From Parasutterella secunda (GTDB taxonomy: Bacteria; Pseudomonadota; Gammaproteobacteria; Burkholderiales; Burkholderiaceae_F), in assembly GCF_016901835.1 (NCBI RefSeq), contig NZ_JACJKX010000001.1:186001-250000 (forward strand): 64,000 nucleotides of DNA. The letters run 5' to 3'. The position numbers and the translations under genes are program-made. Shown here piece by piece: positions 36,970-46,330 of the stretch. Numbering within the stretch: the first letter of the stretch is position 1; each line of letters starts with the position of its first letter. The notes beneath the pieces are model-generated. The model made no database searches, was not told where the DNA came from, and saw only the letters and a program-made list of their open reading frames with translations.

Positions 36970-37707
36970 CTAGTGGTAGCTGCCGACTTTCAGAATTTTC
37001 TCTGCGTTGATCACTCGCTCCTGCGTGGGAGGATTGATATCGGTCAGATCGTATTTCAAACCCAATTCCTGCCACTTGTACATGCCGAAAGAGTGGTAGG
37101 GCAAGACTTCCACACGTCTGACATTGTGAAGCGTGGCAATAAAGTCGGAGAGTCTTTGAAGCGCCCCGTCATCGTCAGTATGCTGGGGAACCAGTACGTG
37201 TCGAATCCAGACGTCTTTGCCGATTTCATCGAGATAGCGGGCACAATCCAGAATTGAAGCATTGGACTGTTTGGTCAGTTCCCGGTGTTTGACTTCGTCA
37301 ATGTGTTTGAGATCCAGCATGACGAGATCGGTGTAGCGCATCAGTTCTTCAAATTGAGAGAAAAAGGGCTCTTTATGCGTAAAAGGCCAGCCGGAGGTAT
37401 CGATTGTGGTATGAACCCCTTCGGCTTTGGCCATTTTGAAAAATTCCAGGAGAAAGTCCATCTGCAAAAGCGGTTCCCCGCCGCTTACGGTAATGCCGCC
37501 TTCATCTCCCCAATACGAGCGATAACGAAGAGCGAAATCAAGGATTTCGCGAGCGCTTTTTTGCTCACCGATTCCTAATTTCCATGTATCCGGGTTGTGG
37601 CAGTACTGGCAACGCATTTTGCAGCCTTGCAAAAACAAGACAAAACGCACGCCGGGACCGTCGACAGAACCGAACGTTTCATAGGAATGAACATAAGCCA
37701 AAGCCAT
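36970..37707 (-). CDS. pflA: Pyruvate formate-lyase-activating enzyme
   Basis: Radical-SAM enzyme that makes the glycyl radical on PflB under anaerobic conditions; 245 residues. The cluster motif FLQGCKMRCQYCHNPDTW (CxxxCxxC) lies near residue 30, followed by GGITVSGGEPLLQ and DTSGWP. I start at MALAYVHS (37707). It is downstream of pflB in the same direction, but a strong terminator separates the two, so its expression depends on read-through or an own promoter. Confidence 0.95.
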   Translation of the reverse strand: MALAYVHSYETFGSVDGPGVRFVLFLQGCKMRCQYCHNPDTWKLGIGEQKSAREILDFALRYRSYWGDEGGITVSGGEPLLQMDFLLEFFKMAKAEGVHTTIDTSGWPFTHKEPFFSQFEELMRYTDLVMLDLKHIDEVKHRELTKQSNASILDCARYLDEIGKDVWIRHVLVPQHTDDDGALQRLSDFIATLHNVRRVEVLPYHSFGMYKWQELGLKYDLTDINPPTQERVINAEKILKVGSYH

Positions 37708-37715
37708 GGTAGATA

Positions 37716-37767
37716 CCCAAAAAAACGGCACGCCGGGTTTCCTGTTTTCTAGGAAACACAGCGTGCC
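37716..37767 (-). terminator. Strong terminator between pflB and pflA
   Basis: Outer stem GGCACGC/GCGTGCC (37727-37733 with 37761-37767) and inner stem of 7 pairs (37737-37743 with 37751-37757) are followed on the minus strand by seven T (37719-37725), just 11 bases before the pflA ATG. Confidence 0.88.
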
Positions 37768-37778
37768 CGGTCAGTTAA

Positions 37779-40025
37779 TTACATCGATTTGTGGCAAGTA
37801 CGTGAGATCACGTCAAGCTGTTGTTCACGGGTGAGGTCAATAAACTTGACCGCATAGCCCGAGACACGGATCGTGAAGTTGGCGTATTCCGGTTTTTCCG
37901 GGTGTTCCATCGCGTCAATCAATTTTTCGGTACCGAAAATGTTGACGTTGAGATGGTGAGCACCGCGGGCAAAGTAACCGTCCATCACACGAACCAAGTT
38001 ATTGATGCGTTCTTCAAGCGAGTGGCCGAGCGCATCAGGGCTGATGGTTTGCGTATTGGAGATGCCGTCCAACGCATATTCGTAAGGCAACTTCGCCACA
38101 GAGTTGAGCGAAGCGAGCAATCCGGTTTGTTCGGCTCCATAACTGGGGTTTGCACCCGGAGAGAGCGGTTCGCCGGACTTGCGGCCATCGGGCAAGTCGC
38201 CGGTAGCCTTTCCGTACACGACGTTGGAGGTAATCGTCAAAATAGACGTCGTCGGTTCGGAATTGCGATACGTGTGGAACTTACGAAGCTTCTTCATGAA
38301 GGTCTTCAAAAGCCACACAGCGATCGTGTCGGCACGGTCATCATCATTGCCGTAGCGCGGGAAATCGCCTTCGGTTTCGTAACCGACAACCACACCTTGT
38401 TCGTTACGCACGGTCTTAACCTTGGCGTACTTAATCGCGCAAAGGGAGTCGACTACATGAGAGAAGCCTGCGATACCGGTGGCAAACGTACGACGCACAT
38501 CCGTATCGATCAAAGCCAGTTCTGCTGCTTCGTAGTAGTACTTATCGTGCATGTAGTGAATCAAGTTGAGGGTGTTGACATAAAGTCCAGCCAACCAATC
38601 CATCATCTTGTCAAAGCGTTCCATGACTTCGTCGTAGTCGAGGTATTCGGACGTGATCGGACGAAGTTCCGGTCCCACCTGCATGAATGTTTGTTCATCA
38701 ACGCCACCGTTGATAGCGTAGAGCATGCACTTAGCTAAGTTGGCGCGTGCACCGAAGAACTGCATTTCTTTACCGGTTTCGGTTGCCGAGACGCAGCAGC
38801 AGATGGAGTAGTCATCACCCCAGATCGGACGCATCACATCATCGTTTTCGTATTGAACGGAAGACGTGTTGATGGAGATCTTCGCGGCATAGTCACGGAA
38901 GGCCTTCGGCAAATGACGCGTATAAAGAATCGTCAGGTTCGGTTCCGGAGACGGTCCCATGTTTTCGAGCGTGTGCAGGAAACGGAAGTCATTTTTGGTG
39001 ACCATGGAACGGCCGTCCATGCCCAAGCCGCCCACTTCCAACGTGGCCCACACCGGGTCACCGGAGAAAAGTTGGTTGTAAGACGGGATACGGGCAAACT
39101 TCACCATGCGGAATTTCAAGACCAGGTGATCGATCAATTCCTGGGCTTCGGATTCGGTTAAAGTGCCTTCGGCCAAATCGCGCTGGATGTAAATATCCAG
39201 GAACGTGGAGATGCGGCCGACGGACATGGCGGCGCCGTTTTGCGTCTTGATGGCAGCAAGGTAGCCGAAGTAGAGCCATTGAACGGCTTCACGGGCATTT
39301 TTAGCCGGTCCGGAAATGTCATAGCCGTAGTCGGCAGCCATTTCCTTCATTTGCATGAGGGCACGAATTTGATCGGTGATTTCTTCGCGTTGGCGAATAA
39401 TATCGTCGGTCATGATGCCGCAACCGCAATGAGCCATGTCTTCCTTTTTCTTGGCAATCAGGAAGTCAATACCGTAGAGCGCCACGCGGCGGTAGTCGCC
39501 CACGATACGGCCGCGGCCGTACGTATCGGGCAGACCCGTGATGATTTTGTTTTTACGAGCCAGGCGCATTTCGGGCGTGTAGGCATCGTAGACACCCTGG
39601 TTGTGCGTCTTATGGTATTCGGTGAAGATCTTGTGGAATTTGGGATTGGGCTTGTATCCATAGGTTTCACAAGCTTGTTCGGCCATCTTAATGCCGCCGA
39701 AGGGCATGAAGGCGCGCTTCAGAGGTTTATCGGTCTGAAGTCCCACCACCTTTTCAAGGTCTTTTGTGCCTTCGGCCATGTAGGCAGCTTTATAAGCGGT
39801 AATTCCGGAAACCACTTCCGTTTCCATGTCCAACACACCGCCTTTGGCACGTTCTTCCTTTTGCAGGCCCTGAAGGATATCCCAAAGCTTGGAGGTCGCT
39901 TCGGTAGGCGGCTGCAGGAACGAGTCATCGCCGTCATAGGGAGTGTAGTTGTTTTGAACGAAGTCACGAACGTCGACTTCATCAACCCAATGAGTACCTT
40001 TAAAGCCTCTCCATTCGGTTTTCAT
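37779..40025 (-). CDS. pflB: Pyruvate formate-lyase
   Basis: Glycyl-radical enzyme cleaving pyruvate with CoA to acetyl-CoA and formate; 748 residues. The active-site cysteine pair lies in [15 protein letters not shown], followed by [12 protein letters not shown], and the C-terminal glycyl-radical motif is RVSGYAVKF. The ATG at 40025 has GGAG 9 bases upstream. A near-consensus promoter lies 125 bases upstream. It indicates an anaerobic, formate-producing metabolism. Confidence 0.97.
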   Translation of the reverse strand: MKTEWRGFKGTHWVDEVDVRDFVQNNYTPYDGDDSFLQPPTEATSKLWDILQGLQKEERAKGGVLDMETEVVSGITAYKAAYMAEGTKDLEKVVGLQTDKPLKRAFMPFGGIKMAEQACETYGYKPNPKFHKIFTEYHKTHNQGVYDAYTPEMRLARKNKIITGLPDTYGRGRIVGDYRRVALYGIDFLIAKKKEDMAHCGCGIMTDDIIRQREEITDQIRALMQMKEMAADYGYDISGPAKNAREAVQWLYFGYLAAIKTQNGAAMSVGRISTFLDIYIQRDLAEGTLTESEAQELIDHLVLKFRMVKFARIPSYNQLFSGDPVWATLEVGGLGMDGRSMVTKNDFRFLHTLENMGPSPEPNLTILYTRHLPKAFRDYAAKISINTSSVQYENDDVMRPIWGDDYSICCCVSATETGKEMQFFGARANLAKCMLYAINGGVDEQTFMQVGPELRPITSEYLDYDEVMERFDKMMDWLAGLYVNTLNLIHYMHDKYYYEAAELALIDTDVRRTFATGIAGFSHVVDSLCAIKYAKVKTVRNEQGVVVGYETEGDFPRYGNDDDRADTIAVWLLKTFMKKLRKFHTYRNSEPTTSILTITSNVVYGKATGDLPDGRKSGEPLSPGANPSYGAEQTGLLASLNSVAKLPYEYALDGISNTQTISPDALGHSLEERINNLVRVMDGYFARGAHHLNVNIFGTEKLIDAMEHPEKPEYANFTIRVSGYAVKFIDLTREQQLDVISRTCHKSM

Positions 40026-40149
40026 ATTTAGCTCCAAGTTGTCGAAAAAAATATGTTTACGAGTGTTGTGTGGAGAAAAAAGCGCACACAACCACTACGG
40101 GGCTTTTCCTGTTTTAAAAAAGTCCCGTCAAAGTATTCGTTACAGTTCT

Positions 40150-40178
40150 ATTATTCTTGTCAAAATTGGTGGTGTCAA
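40150..40178 (-). promoter_or_regulatory. Predicted pflB promoter
   Basis: On the minus strand TTGACA (40173-40178) and AATAAT (40150-40155) are separated by exactly 17 bases. The leader to the pflB ATG would be about 118 bases. I did not find a convincing FNR box TTGAT-N4-ATCAA. Confidence 0.6.
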
Positions 40179-40296
40179 TGGGCATTTAGACATAAAAAGG
40201 ATGCTCAGATGTAAAACTAGGTTAATTTCTATCGGAGCAAAAAATTTCTTCTATCGCTTGACGGGTAGAGTCAACTGAATCAGACAGTTAGAGTCG

Positions 40297-40326
40297 AAAA
40301 AACCGGACCCAAGAGAACGGGTCCGG
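40297..40326 (-). terminator. Intrinsic terminator of the fumarase gene
   Basis: Eight-base-pair stem CCGGACCC/GGGTCCGG (40303-40310 with 40319-40326), followed on the minus strand by six T. Confidence 0.88.
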
Positions 40327-40365
40327 CTCACAATTCAATTAAAAACCAAGTTTTTTAATCGAATA

Positions 40366-42015
40366 TTATTTTTCGCACTTGATCGTGCAACGGGGTTTGA
40401 TTTGTTTGAAGAAATCATTGCCCTTGTCATCGACCAAAATGAAGGCCGGGAAGTCTTCAACTTCGATCTTGTAGACAGCTTCCATACCGAGATCGGGCCA
40501 TTCGATGCATTCAATGCTCTTGATGGAGCTTTCGGAAAGAACAGCAGCAATACCGCCGATCGTGCCGAGGTAGAAACCGCCGTGCTTCTTACAAGCATCG
40601 GTCACCACTTGAGTACGGTTACCCTTGGCAATCATCACCATGGAGCCGCCGTGGCTTTGGAAGAGGTCAACGTACGGATCCATACGGTTAGCCGTTGTCG
40701 GACCCATTGAGCCGCAGGGATGGCCTTCCGGAGTCTTTGCGGGACCTGCATAGAGTACCGGGTGATCCTTGATGTATTGCGGGAGGTCCTTGCCGCTGTC
40801 GAGCAATTCCTTCATACGGGCGTGAGCGATGTCACGAGCCACGATGATGGTGCCGGTCAACGACACACGAGTGGAAACCGGGTACTTGGACAATTCCTTG
40901 CAGATTTCGCTCATCGGTTGGTTCAGATCGATCTTGATCGTTGCACCTTCACCGGCTTTACGGAATTCTTCAGGAATCAATTCGCCGGGGTTGGAGTCGA
41001 GTTTTTCAATCCAAACACCGTCCTTGTTGATCTTGGCTTTGATGTTGCGGTCAGCCGAGCAGCTCACGCCCATACCGACCGGGCAGCTTGCGCCGTGGCG
41101 CGGCAAGCGAATGACGCGCACGTCGTGGGCCATGTATTTACCGCCGAATTGAGCACCCAAACCGATGTTTTGAGCAGCTTCCAGAAGCGTCTTTTCGAGT
41201 TCGACGTCGCGGAAAGCACGGCCGGTTTCGTCACCCGTGGTGGGCAAGTTGTCATAGAAGTGCGTGGAGGCAAGCTTCACGGTGAGCATCGTCTTTTCAG
41301 CAGAGGTACCGCCGATCACAAAAGCGATGTGATACGGAGGGCAGGCTGCCGTACCCAAGGTCTTCATCTTTTCGATGAGGTAGGGAACGAGTGTCTTCGG
41401 ATTCAAAATGGCTTTTGTTTCTTGGAAGAGGTAGCTCTTATTGGCAGAGCCGCCACCCTTGACGACACACAAGAAGTTGTATTCATTGCCTTCGACGGCT
41501 TCGATATCGATTTGAGCCGGCAGGTTGCACTTGGTGTTCTTTTCTTCGTACATCGAAAGCGGAGCGTTTTGAGAATAACGCAAGCTATCGGTGGTGTACG
41601 TTTGGAACACGCCTAAGGAGAGGGCTTCTTCATCGCAGAAACCGGTCCATACAGCCTGACCTTTTTCACCGTGGATGATGGCGGTACCGGTATCCTGGCA
41701 GAAGGGCAATTCGCCTTTGGCAGCCACTTCGGCGTTGCGAAGGAAGGACAAAGCAACATACTTGTCGTTATCGGTAGCTTCCGGATCTTTGAGGATCTTG
41801 GCTACTTGTTCGTTGTGGGAGCGACGAAGCATGAAGTTCGTGTCATGGAAGGCTTGTTTGGCCAAAAGCGTCAAAGCTTCCGGTTGAACTTTCAAAATCT
41901 TGTGACCTTCAAATTCGCCTTCGGAGACGTAATCCTTGGTCAACAAGTAATATTCCGTGTCGTCTTTACCGAGTTGGAACATCGGAGCGTATTTAAATTC
42001 AACAGCTTGAGCCAT
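40366..42015 (-). CDS. Class I (iron-sulfur) fumarate hydratase
   Basis: Interconverts malate and fumarate with an oxygen-sensitive [4Fe-4S] cluster; 549 residues, the single-chain FumA/FumB form. Cluster cysteines are in [28 protein letters not shown] and [21 protein letters not shown] stands 9-10 bases before the ATG, an excellent ribosome site. It lies between a Dcu carrier and pflB, fitting the FumB role: making fumarate from malate for fumarate respiration. fumA and fumB cannot be told apart from sequence. Confidence 0.95.
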   Translation of the reverse strand: MAQAVEFKYAPMFQLGKDDTEYYLLTKDYVSEGEFEGHKILKVQPEALTLLAKQAFHDTNFMLRRSHNEQVAKILKDPEATDNDKYVALSFLRNAEVAAKGELPFCQDTGTAIIHGEKGQAVWTGFCDEEALSLGVFQTYTTDSLRYSQNAPLSMYEEKNTKCNLPAQIDIEAVEGNEYNFLCVVKGGGSANKSYLFQETKAILNPKTLVPYLIEKMKTLGTAACPPYHIAFVIGGTSAEKTMLTVKLASTHFYDNLPTTGDETGRAFRDVELEKTLLEAAQNIGLGAQFGGKYMAHDVRVIRLPRHGASCPVGMGVSCSADRNIKAKINKDGVWIEKLDSNPGELIPEEFRKAGEGATIKIDLNQPMSEICKELSKYPVSTRVSLTGTIIVARDIAHARMKELLDSGKDLPQYIKDHPVLYAGPAKTPEGHPCGSMGPTTANRMDPYVDLFQSHGGSMVMIAKGNRTQVVTDACKKHGGFYLGTIGGIAAVLSESSIKSIECIEWPDLGMEAVYKIEVEDFPAFILVDDKGNDFFKQIKPRCTIKCEK

Positions 42016-42093
42016 TTTTTGTTATCTCCTTAATATTTTTCGGCGCGTTAAATAAGGGGTTTGATTAGAGGCGCCGTTTCTTACTCATCATAG

Positions 42094-42132
42094 AAAAACG
42101 GCAAGTAATTGAACTTATTCAACTACTTGCCG
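42094..42132 (-). terminator. Intrinsic terminator of dcu1
   Basis: Long stem of 14 pairs with one mismatch (42099-42113 with 42118-42132) and a 4-base loop, followed on the minus strand by five T. It separates the carrier gene from the fumarase gene. Confidence 0.85.
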
Positions 42133-42169
42133 TACATCATTTGCTATTGACTCGCAATAGGGTTTCAGA

Positions 42170-43507
42170 CTATACGAAACCGTACATAGCAGCGAGCAAC
42201 CAGCCCGTGATGGAAGCCACGATCACACCGGTCAAGCCCGGGATGATGAAGGAGTGGTTGATCACGAAGCGGCCAATCTTAGTCGTACCGGAGCGGTCGA
42301 ATTGAATGGCGGCCAAGTCGGACGGGTAGGTCGGCAAAATGTAGTAGCCGTAGCAAGCGGCAGAGAAAGCCACAATGATGCCGGGGGAGACACCCACGCC
42401 CAAGGCAGCCGGAACGATAAGAGCCAAAGCAGCAGCTTGAGAGTTCACGAACTTAGAAACCAAGAGCAACACGACAGCGTATGTCCACGGATATTGGTTC
42501 ACGTAACCGACCAAAGCGTTCTTCAAGTCAGCCAAGTGAGCAGCAATCATCGTATCGGCCATCCAAGCCACACCGTACACGGCCACGACAGCCACAGCAC
42601 CGGAGCGGAACACACTGTTCTTAGCCACGTCAGAAGCCTTAACGTCGCAGAAGATGACCATCAAGGAGCCGGCGATCAACATGAACATTTGAATGGCAAG
42701 CGTCATGGACAAGCCTTTCGGACGCAATTGCGGGAACATACCGAGAATGGCAACGATCACGACCACACCCAAGAAGAGGTACAGGGACAGCCATTGCTTC
42801 TTGGAGAACTTGCGACCGATCAAGGTAGCGGTTTCACCATAGACGTATTCCTTCATTTCCGGATCGGAAATCAACTTTTGGAATTCTTCGTCCTTGTCCA
42901 AATCCTTACCGCGGAACCAGGAGAAGAGGCCCACAGCAAACACACCGACGATACCGCCAGGGATGGTGATGGAGAAGAGGTCAACGAAGCCGAAGGGCTG
43001 ACCGTTGATGGTGTAGCCTTCCAACATGGCGATCGTGGAAGCGGTAGCCACAGCAGCCGGAGAGCAGATCACGCCCATTTGAGAGGCGATCGTGGAACCG
43101 GCCAACGGACGTTCCGGACGGATGTTGTTCTTAATGGCAACGTCATAGATAATCGGCAACATCGTGTATACGACGTGGCCCGTGCCGCACAACACGGTCA
43201 AGAACCAGCAGACGTACGGAGCGAGGAAGCAGACGTAGCGGGGATTACGACGCAAAATCTTTTCAGCGATTTGCAACAGGCAGTCCAAACCACCGGCAGA
43301 TTGCAAGGTAGCGGAACCGCAGACCACGGCCAAAATCGTGAGCATCACGTCGACCGGGGGTTTGCCGGGTTTGAGGCCGAAGCCAAAAACCAAGACGAGC
43401 AAGCCGACGCCGCCCAACAAACCCAATGCCATGCCGCCCTTACGAGCGCCATAGAACAAGCAGATAAGCACAACTAATAGTTGTAGCCAAAAGTCTAAAC
43501 CAATCAT
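42170..43507 (-). CDS. Anaerobic C4-dicarboxylate carrier, Dcu family, copy 1
   Basis: 445-residue inner-membrane protein with 10 or more hydrophobic segments. [49 protein letters not shown] and [24 protein letters not shown] match the DcuA/DcuB family, which exchanges fumarate, malate or aspartate for succinate. It is the copy nearest to classical DcuB and sits with the fumarase gene. AAGGAA stands about 8 bases before the ATG. Confidence 0.93.
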   Translation of the reverse strand: MIGLDFWLQLLVVLICLFYGARKGGMALGLLGGVGLLVLVFGFGLKPGKPPVDVMLTILAVVCGSATLQSAGGLDCLLQIAEKILRRNPRYVCFLAPYVCWFLTVLCGTGHVVYTMLPIIYDVAIKNNIRPERPLAGSTIASQMGVICSPAAVATASTIAMLEGYTINGQPFGFVDLFSITIPGGIVGVFAVGLFSWFRGKDLDKDEEFQKLISDPEMKEYVYGETATLIGRKFSKKQWLSLYLFLGVVVIVAILGMFPQLRPKGLSMTLAIQMFMLIAGSLMVIFCDVKASDVAKNSVFRSGAVAVVAVYGVAWMADTMIAAHLADLKNALVGYVNQYPWTYAVVLLLVSKFVNSQAAALALIVPAALGVGVSPGIIVAFSAACYGYYILPTYPSDLAAIQFDRSGTTKIGRFVINHSFIIPGLTGVIVASITGWLLAAMYGFV

Positions 43508-43914
43508 GGTAAGTTTCCTTTATTTCTCTTATAACAATAGAAGAGGCTACGTTTCCGTAACCCTTTCTAAGCAAGTGCATTGTCACATATGCAAACATTT
43601 TTGTGGCCCCGCTCTCGCTTTAGTTTTTGAGATAAGGACAAATGTTTCAGGCGTCTTAACAAAAGTAAACAAAAGTCGTTAGGGATTACCCGTAAATTTT
43701 GACAAAGTAGGTAGGTAAAAATCCCTAATAGGTAATAAAAAAGCTGCTGATTATGATTTTTTTCGTGAGGGTTAACGCTAAGGTTTTGTAACATAAAATG
43801 TAAAAATGCGTGAAATATCTGTGAAAGAAATACTTCTAAAGCAAGTATTTGTATTTGAATTGAAAAAGCGGGGAGGCCGTCTCCCCGCTTTAAAAGAACT
43901 CTTCAGAGTGTGGA
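43508..43914. promoter_or_regulatory. Upstream region of dcu1
   Basis: 407 bases with no gene I can support. It holds the dcu2 terminator at the far side and, at 43679-43728, an inverted repeat with perfect 9-base arms TTAGGGATT/AATCCCTAA 32 bases apart, enclosing several TAGGTA copies. These look like binding sites for a regulator of dcu1. A 75-codon frame here has no family resemblance and an ordinary AT-rich composition. Confidence 0.5.
43863..43891 (-). terminator. Intrinsic terminator of dcu2
   Basis: Eleven-base-pair stem (43865-43875 with 43881-43891), 5-base loop, T-rich on the minus side. Confidence 0.85.
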
Positions 43915-45249
43915 TCAGAGCATCATTTGAGAGATGAACCAACCGGCAGCAGTACCGACGATGACAAATGCCAGGCCGGGTCGCATGTAACTGTGGTTAA
44001 ACACAAAGCTGCCCAAGCGAGTGGTGCCGGTACGGTCAAAAGCCGTGCAACCGATTTGAGCGCCACCCGGGATGACGAAGTCACCGTAGCAGGAAGCCCA
44101 GATACCGACTAAGAGTTGCGGGCTCAGACCCAAAGCCAAACCGATCGGCATCAAAATCGTGGTACTCACGGTCGGTGAGAAGATCACGGAGCTGAAGCAG
44201 AAGCACACTACACAGAAAATGATGGGCGAAGAGCTCGCAATATCAGAGAAGTAGTGTACGAAGACGTCTTTGTGCGTATCAAAGAACGTGCCCGTGAGCC
44301 AAGAGATACCGAAAACACCCACCACACCGATCAAACCGGAGCGGAAAACGGAGCCGGAGGCGAATTTGTCGCTCGGCACTTTGCACACTACGATGATCAG
44401 CAAGGCCGTGGCAAGCATCACCATTTGAATCAAGGAAGGAATCGGCAATTGGCTGATCTTGCCTGCGATTTCCCAAGACGGGCGCAACGATTCGGAAGAA
44501 CCGATCGTAATGGAGGTGAGAATACCGATAGCAAAAATCAACACACCGATCTTGGCACCCTTAGTGGGTTCCTGAGTGATGCGATCGGTATGAGTCACTT
44601 GCAACTCGGTGTATTGTCCGGTTTGAACACGATGCAGGAATTCAGGATCTTTTTCGAGTTCACAACCGCGCCAGTTCACGGACAGACAGGCAGCCAAAAC
44701 GGCGATGAAGTACGTGGGAACAGACACGCTCAAAATGTCCAGGAGCGTGTAGCCGTAAGCGGACATGATGCCCACCATGGCAGCCATGGCGGCACTCATC
44801 GGGCTTGCCATCACGCCGATACCGGCACAGATCACAGAGGCAGAGACAGCTCTTTCAGGACGAATTTTCTGAGAGGCAGCCACTTCAGCGACCACCGGAT
44901 AAACGGCAAAAGCAACGTAGGCCGTACCCACGAAAATAACGAAGATGGAGCAGACGACCGGGCCGACAAAGTTAATGGCTCTCGGCCACTTGCGAAGCAG
45001 CTTTTCGGCCAATCCGACCAAATAATCCAAACCGCCCGAGCCTTGCAAAACACTCGTACAGGCAATCACGGCCGTGATAATTAACAGAACGGAAACAGGA
45101 GGAGAGCCCGGCTGCATGCCGAAGCCAAGAACGAGGATGCTGACGCCGAAGCCGCCTGCCGCACCCAAACCGACACCGCCGAAGCGGCCGCCCACGGCCA
45201 AGCAGACCAGAACGACAGCGAGCTGGAGCCAAAATTGGACATCAACCAT
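43915..45249 (-). CDS. C4-dicarboxylate carrier, Dcu family, copy 2
   Basis: 444-residue inner-membrane protein with the family blocks CTSVLQGSGGLDYLVGLAEKLL, RPERAVSASVI, and GDFVIPGGAQIGCTAFDRTGTTRLGS. It is much closer to copy 3 at 52724 than to copy 1 (for example the shared GGRFGGVGLGAAGG and GTAYVAFAVYPVVAEVAAS stretches), so these two are probably a duplication with changed substrate. AAGGAA precedes the ATG. It is divergent from the GntR regulator, which may control it. The actual substrate is unknown. Confidence 0.9.
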   Translation of the reverse strand: MVDVQFWLQLAVVLVCLAVGGRFGGVGLGAAGGFGVSILVLGFGMQPGSPPVSVLLIITAVIACTSVLQGSGGLDYLVGLAEKLLRKWPRAINFVGPVVCSIFVIFVGTAYVAFAVYPVVAEVAASQKIRPERAVSASVICAGIGVMASPMSAAMAAMVGIMSAYGYTLLDILSVSVPTYFIAVLAACLSVNWRGCELEKDPEFLHRVQTGQYTELQVTHTDRITQEPTKGAKIGVLIFAIGILTSITIGSSESLRPSWEIAGKISQLPIPSLIQMVMLATALLIIVVCKVPSDKFASGSVFRSGLIGVVGVFGISWLTGTFFDTHKDVFVHYFSDIASSSPIIFCVVCFCFSSVIFSPTVSTTILMPIGLALGLSPQLLVGIWASCYGDFVIPGGAQIGCTAFDRTGTTRLGSFVFNHSYMRPGLAFVIVGTAAGWFISQMML

Positions 45250-45370
45250 TTTTATTTTCCTTGGAAAAAGACCTAAGAGAGGAGCAAAAAAACACTCCGT
45301 CGTATTTGCGGCTAATCGTATGCGCCTTTTGCGGGATTTTCAAACTGAATTCATTTTCAACAAATATCAA

Positions 45371-45384
45371 CATTTTCGAAAATG
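45371..45384. promoter_or_regulatory. Palindrome in the dcu2/gntR intergenic region
   Basis: Perfect 14-base palindrome CATTTTCGAAAATG, 122 bases from the dcu2 start. Possible operator; no known consensus recognised. Confidence 0.4.
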
Positions 45385-45434
45385 ACAGAGACTAATTGTT
45401 GAAAATCTTCATTTTTCAAGCGTTTATGGCACAA

Positions 45435-45448
45435 ATATCAGCTGATAT
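45435..45448. promoter_or_regulatory. Second palindrome in the dcu2/gntR intergenic region
   Basis: Perfect 14-base palindrome ATATCAGCTGATAT, midway between dcu2 and gntR. Possible operator. Confidence 0.4.
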
Positions 45449-45476
45449 ATCAAAAGAATCTTATCGGGAAACTCCT

Positions 45477-45509
45477 TATTTGTCGACAAATATTAAACTA
45501 TTTTATAAG
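45477..45509 (+). promoter_or_regulatory. gntR promoter with overlapping operator candidate
   Basis: A perfect 16-base palindrome TATTTGTCGACAAATA (45477-45492) overlaps TTGTCG (45480-45485) as -35; TTATAA (45503-45508) follows 17 bases later as -10. The core TTGTCGACAA has the GT-N-AC look of FadR-subfamily GntR operators. The same sequence recurs at 55575-55590, so autoregulation and a shared regulon are likely. Confidence 0.65.
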
Positions 45510-45601
45510 GAGATACCCCTAAAATTTTTAAAGATAATCAATGAGTAGCAATGAATCAGCCTATAATGCCTTCAACATTTTTTGAAAGGCATTCGAACAA
45601 A

Positions 45602-46264
45602 ATGCAACAAAACGACAATTTGTTTGAACAAATTCGGGATCACTTGCAAAAACAGGCAAGAAACGGTGAACGCATCGATACGGAGACGGAATTGGCCAAA
45701 CGATTCGGTGTGACACGTTACCGTATTCGTAAAGAGTTGGACATTCTCACTCAGATGGGCATCCTTGTTCGCACACCCAAACGCGGAACGACCGTTCGGG
45801 AAGTGGGGGCAAGCAGTCTTCGCAATCAAATTCAGATGCGTTTTGACGTTGCTAATTTTGATGTTCAGGAATTTATCGAAGCACGTGCCTTGGTGGAATG
45901 TTCTTTAATGCCGCTCGTGAGCCGTCGTATTACGCCTGCATTGGCTTCCCGTTTGGAAGGGACGCTCAATAAGATAGAAGAGCACGCCGATGAGCCTTTG
46001 GTGGCTGATAAATTTGACCGAGAGTTTCATTTATTGCTCTTGGAAGGATGCGGCAATCGGGTTCTTCAGGTTTTCTCCGGAGTATTGGTGACTTATTTTG
46101 AAAAAACGTCTCACCGTATTGCCAATATGGACAGACAATTCTTTTTGGACATCGCTCATCAGGAACGGGAGATTTTGAGAGCTATTCGATTGGGGGACGC
46201 TGAAAAAGCTTCCGCACTTCTGAGAGCACACTTAATGGAACAGTCTCAGTTGTTGCCTCTCTAA
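45602..46264 (+). CDS. GntR family (FadR/FCD) transcriptional regulator
   Basis: 220 residues: winged-helix DNA-binding domain (about 1-75; IDTETELAKRFGVTRYRIRKELDILTQMGILVR with the signature helix-turn-helix) and FCD ligand-binding domain (about 80-220) with EFIEARALVECSLMPL, FDREFHLLLLEGCGN and HQEREILRAIRLGDAEKASALLRAHL, the last supplying metal/ligand-binding histidines. Such regulators usually bind organic acids. I start at ATG 45602; an in-frame ATG at 45551 adds 17 residues. An AAGGAGAT at 45507-45514 has no start codon in reach. Neighbours are dcu2 (divergent) and an M20 amidohydrolase (convergent). Confidence 0.88.
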   Translation: MQQNDNLFEQIRDHLQKQARNGERIDTETELAKRFGVTRYRIRKELDILTQMGILVRTPKRGTTVREVGASSLRNQIQMRFDVANFDVQEFIEARALVECSLMPLVSRRITPALASRLEGTLNKIEEHADEPLVADKFDREFHLLLLEGCGNRVLQVFSGVLVTYFEKTSHRIANMDRQFFLDIAHQEREILRAIRLGDAEKASALLRAHLMEQSQLLPL

Positions 46265-46276
46265 AATGCACACAAT

Positions 46277-46311
46277 AAAAAATCGGGAGCCCATGATGAG
46301 CTCCCTTTTTT
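46277..46311. terminator. Bidirectional terminator, gntR / M20 amidohydrolase
   Basis: Stem GGGAGC/GCTCCC (46285-46290 with 46300-46305) followed by CTTTTTT-like T-run on the plus strand and by T-run on the minus strand (A-rich 46275-46281). Confidence 0.75.
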
Positions 46312-46330
46312 GCCTCAATTCAAAACGGTA

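Noticed and set aside
37821-38738. 305-codon plus-strand frame opposite pflB
   Set aside because: Antisense shadow of pflB; no ribosome site or recognisable domain.
42254-43477. 407-codon plus-strand frame opposite dcu1
   Set aside because: Mirror of the Dcu coding frame; composition rich in H, Q, R and D with no membrane or domain pattern.
43567-43794. 75-codon minus-strand frame upstream of dcu1
   Set aside because: Overlaps a repeat-rich regulatory region, low-complexity AT composition, no start signal.
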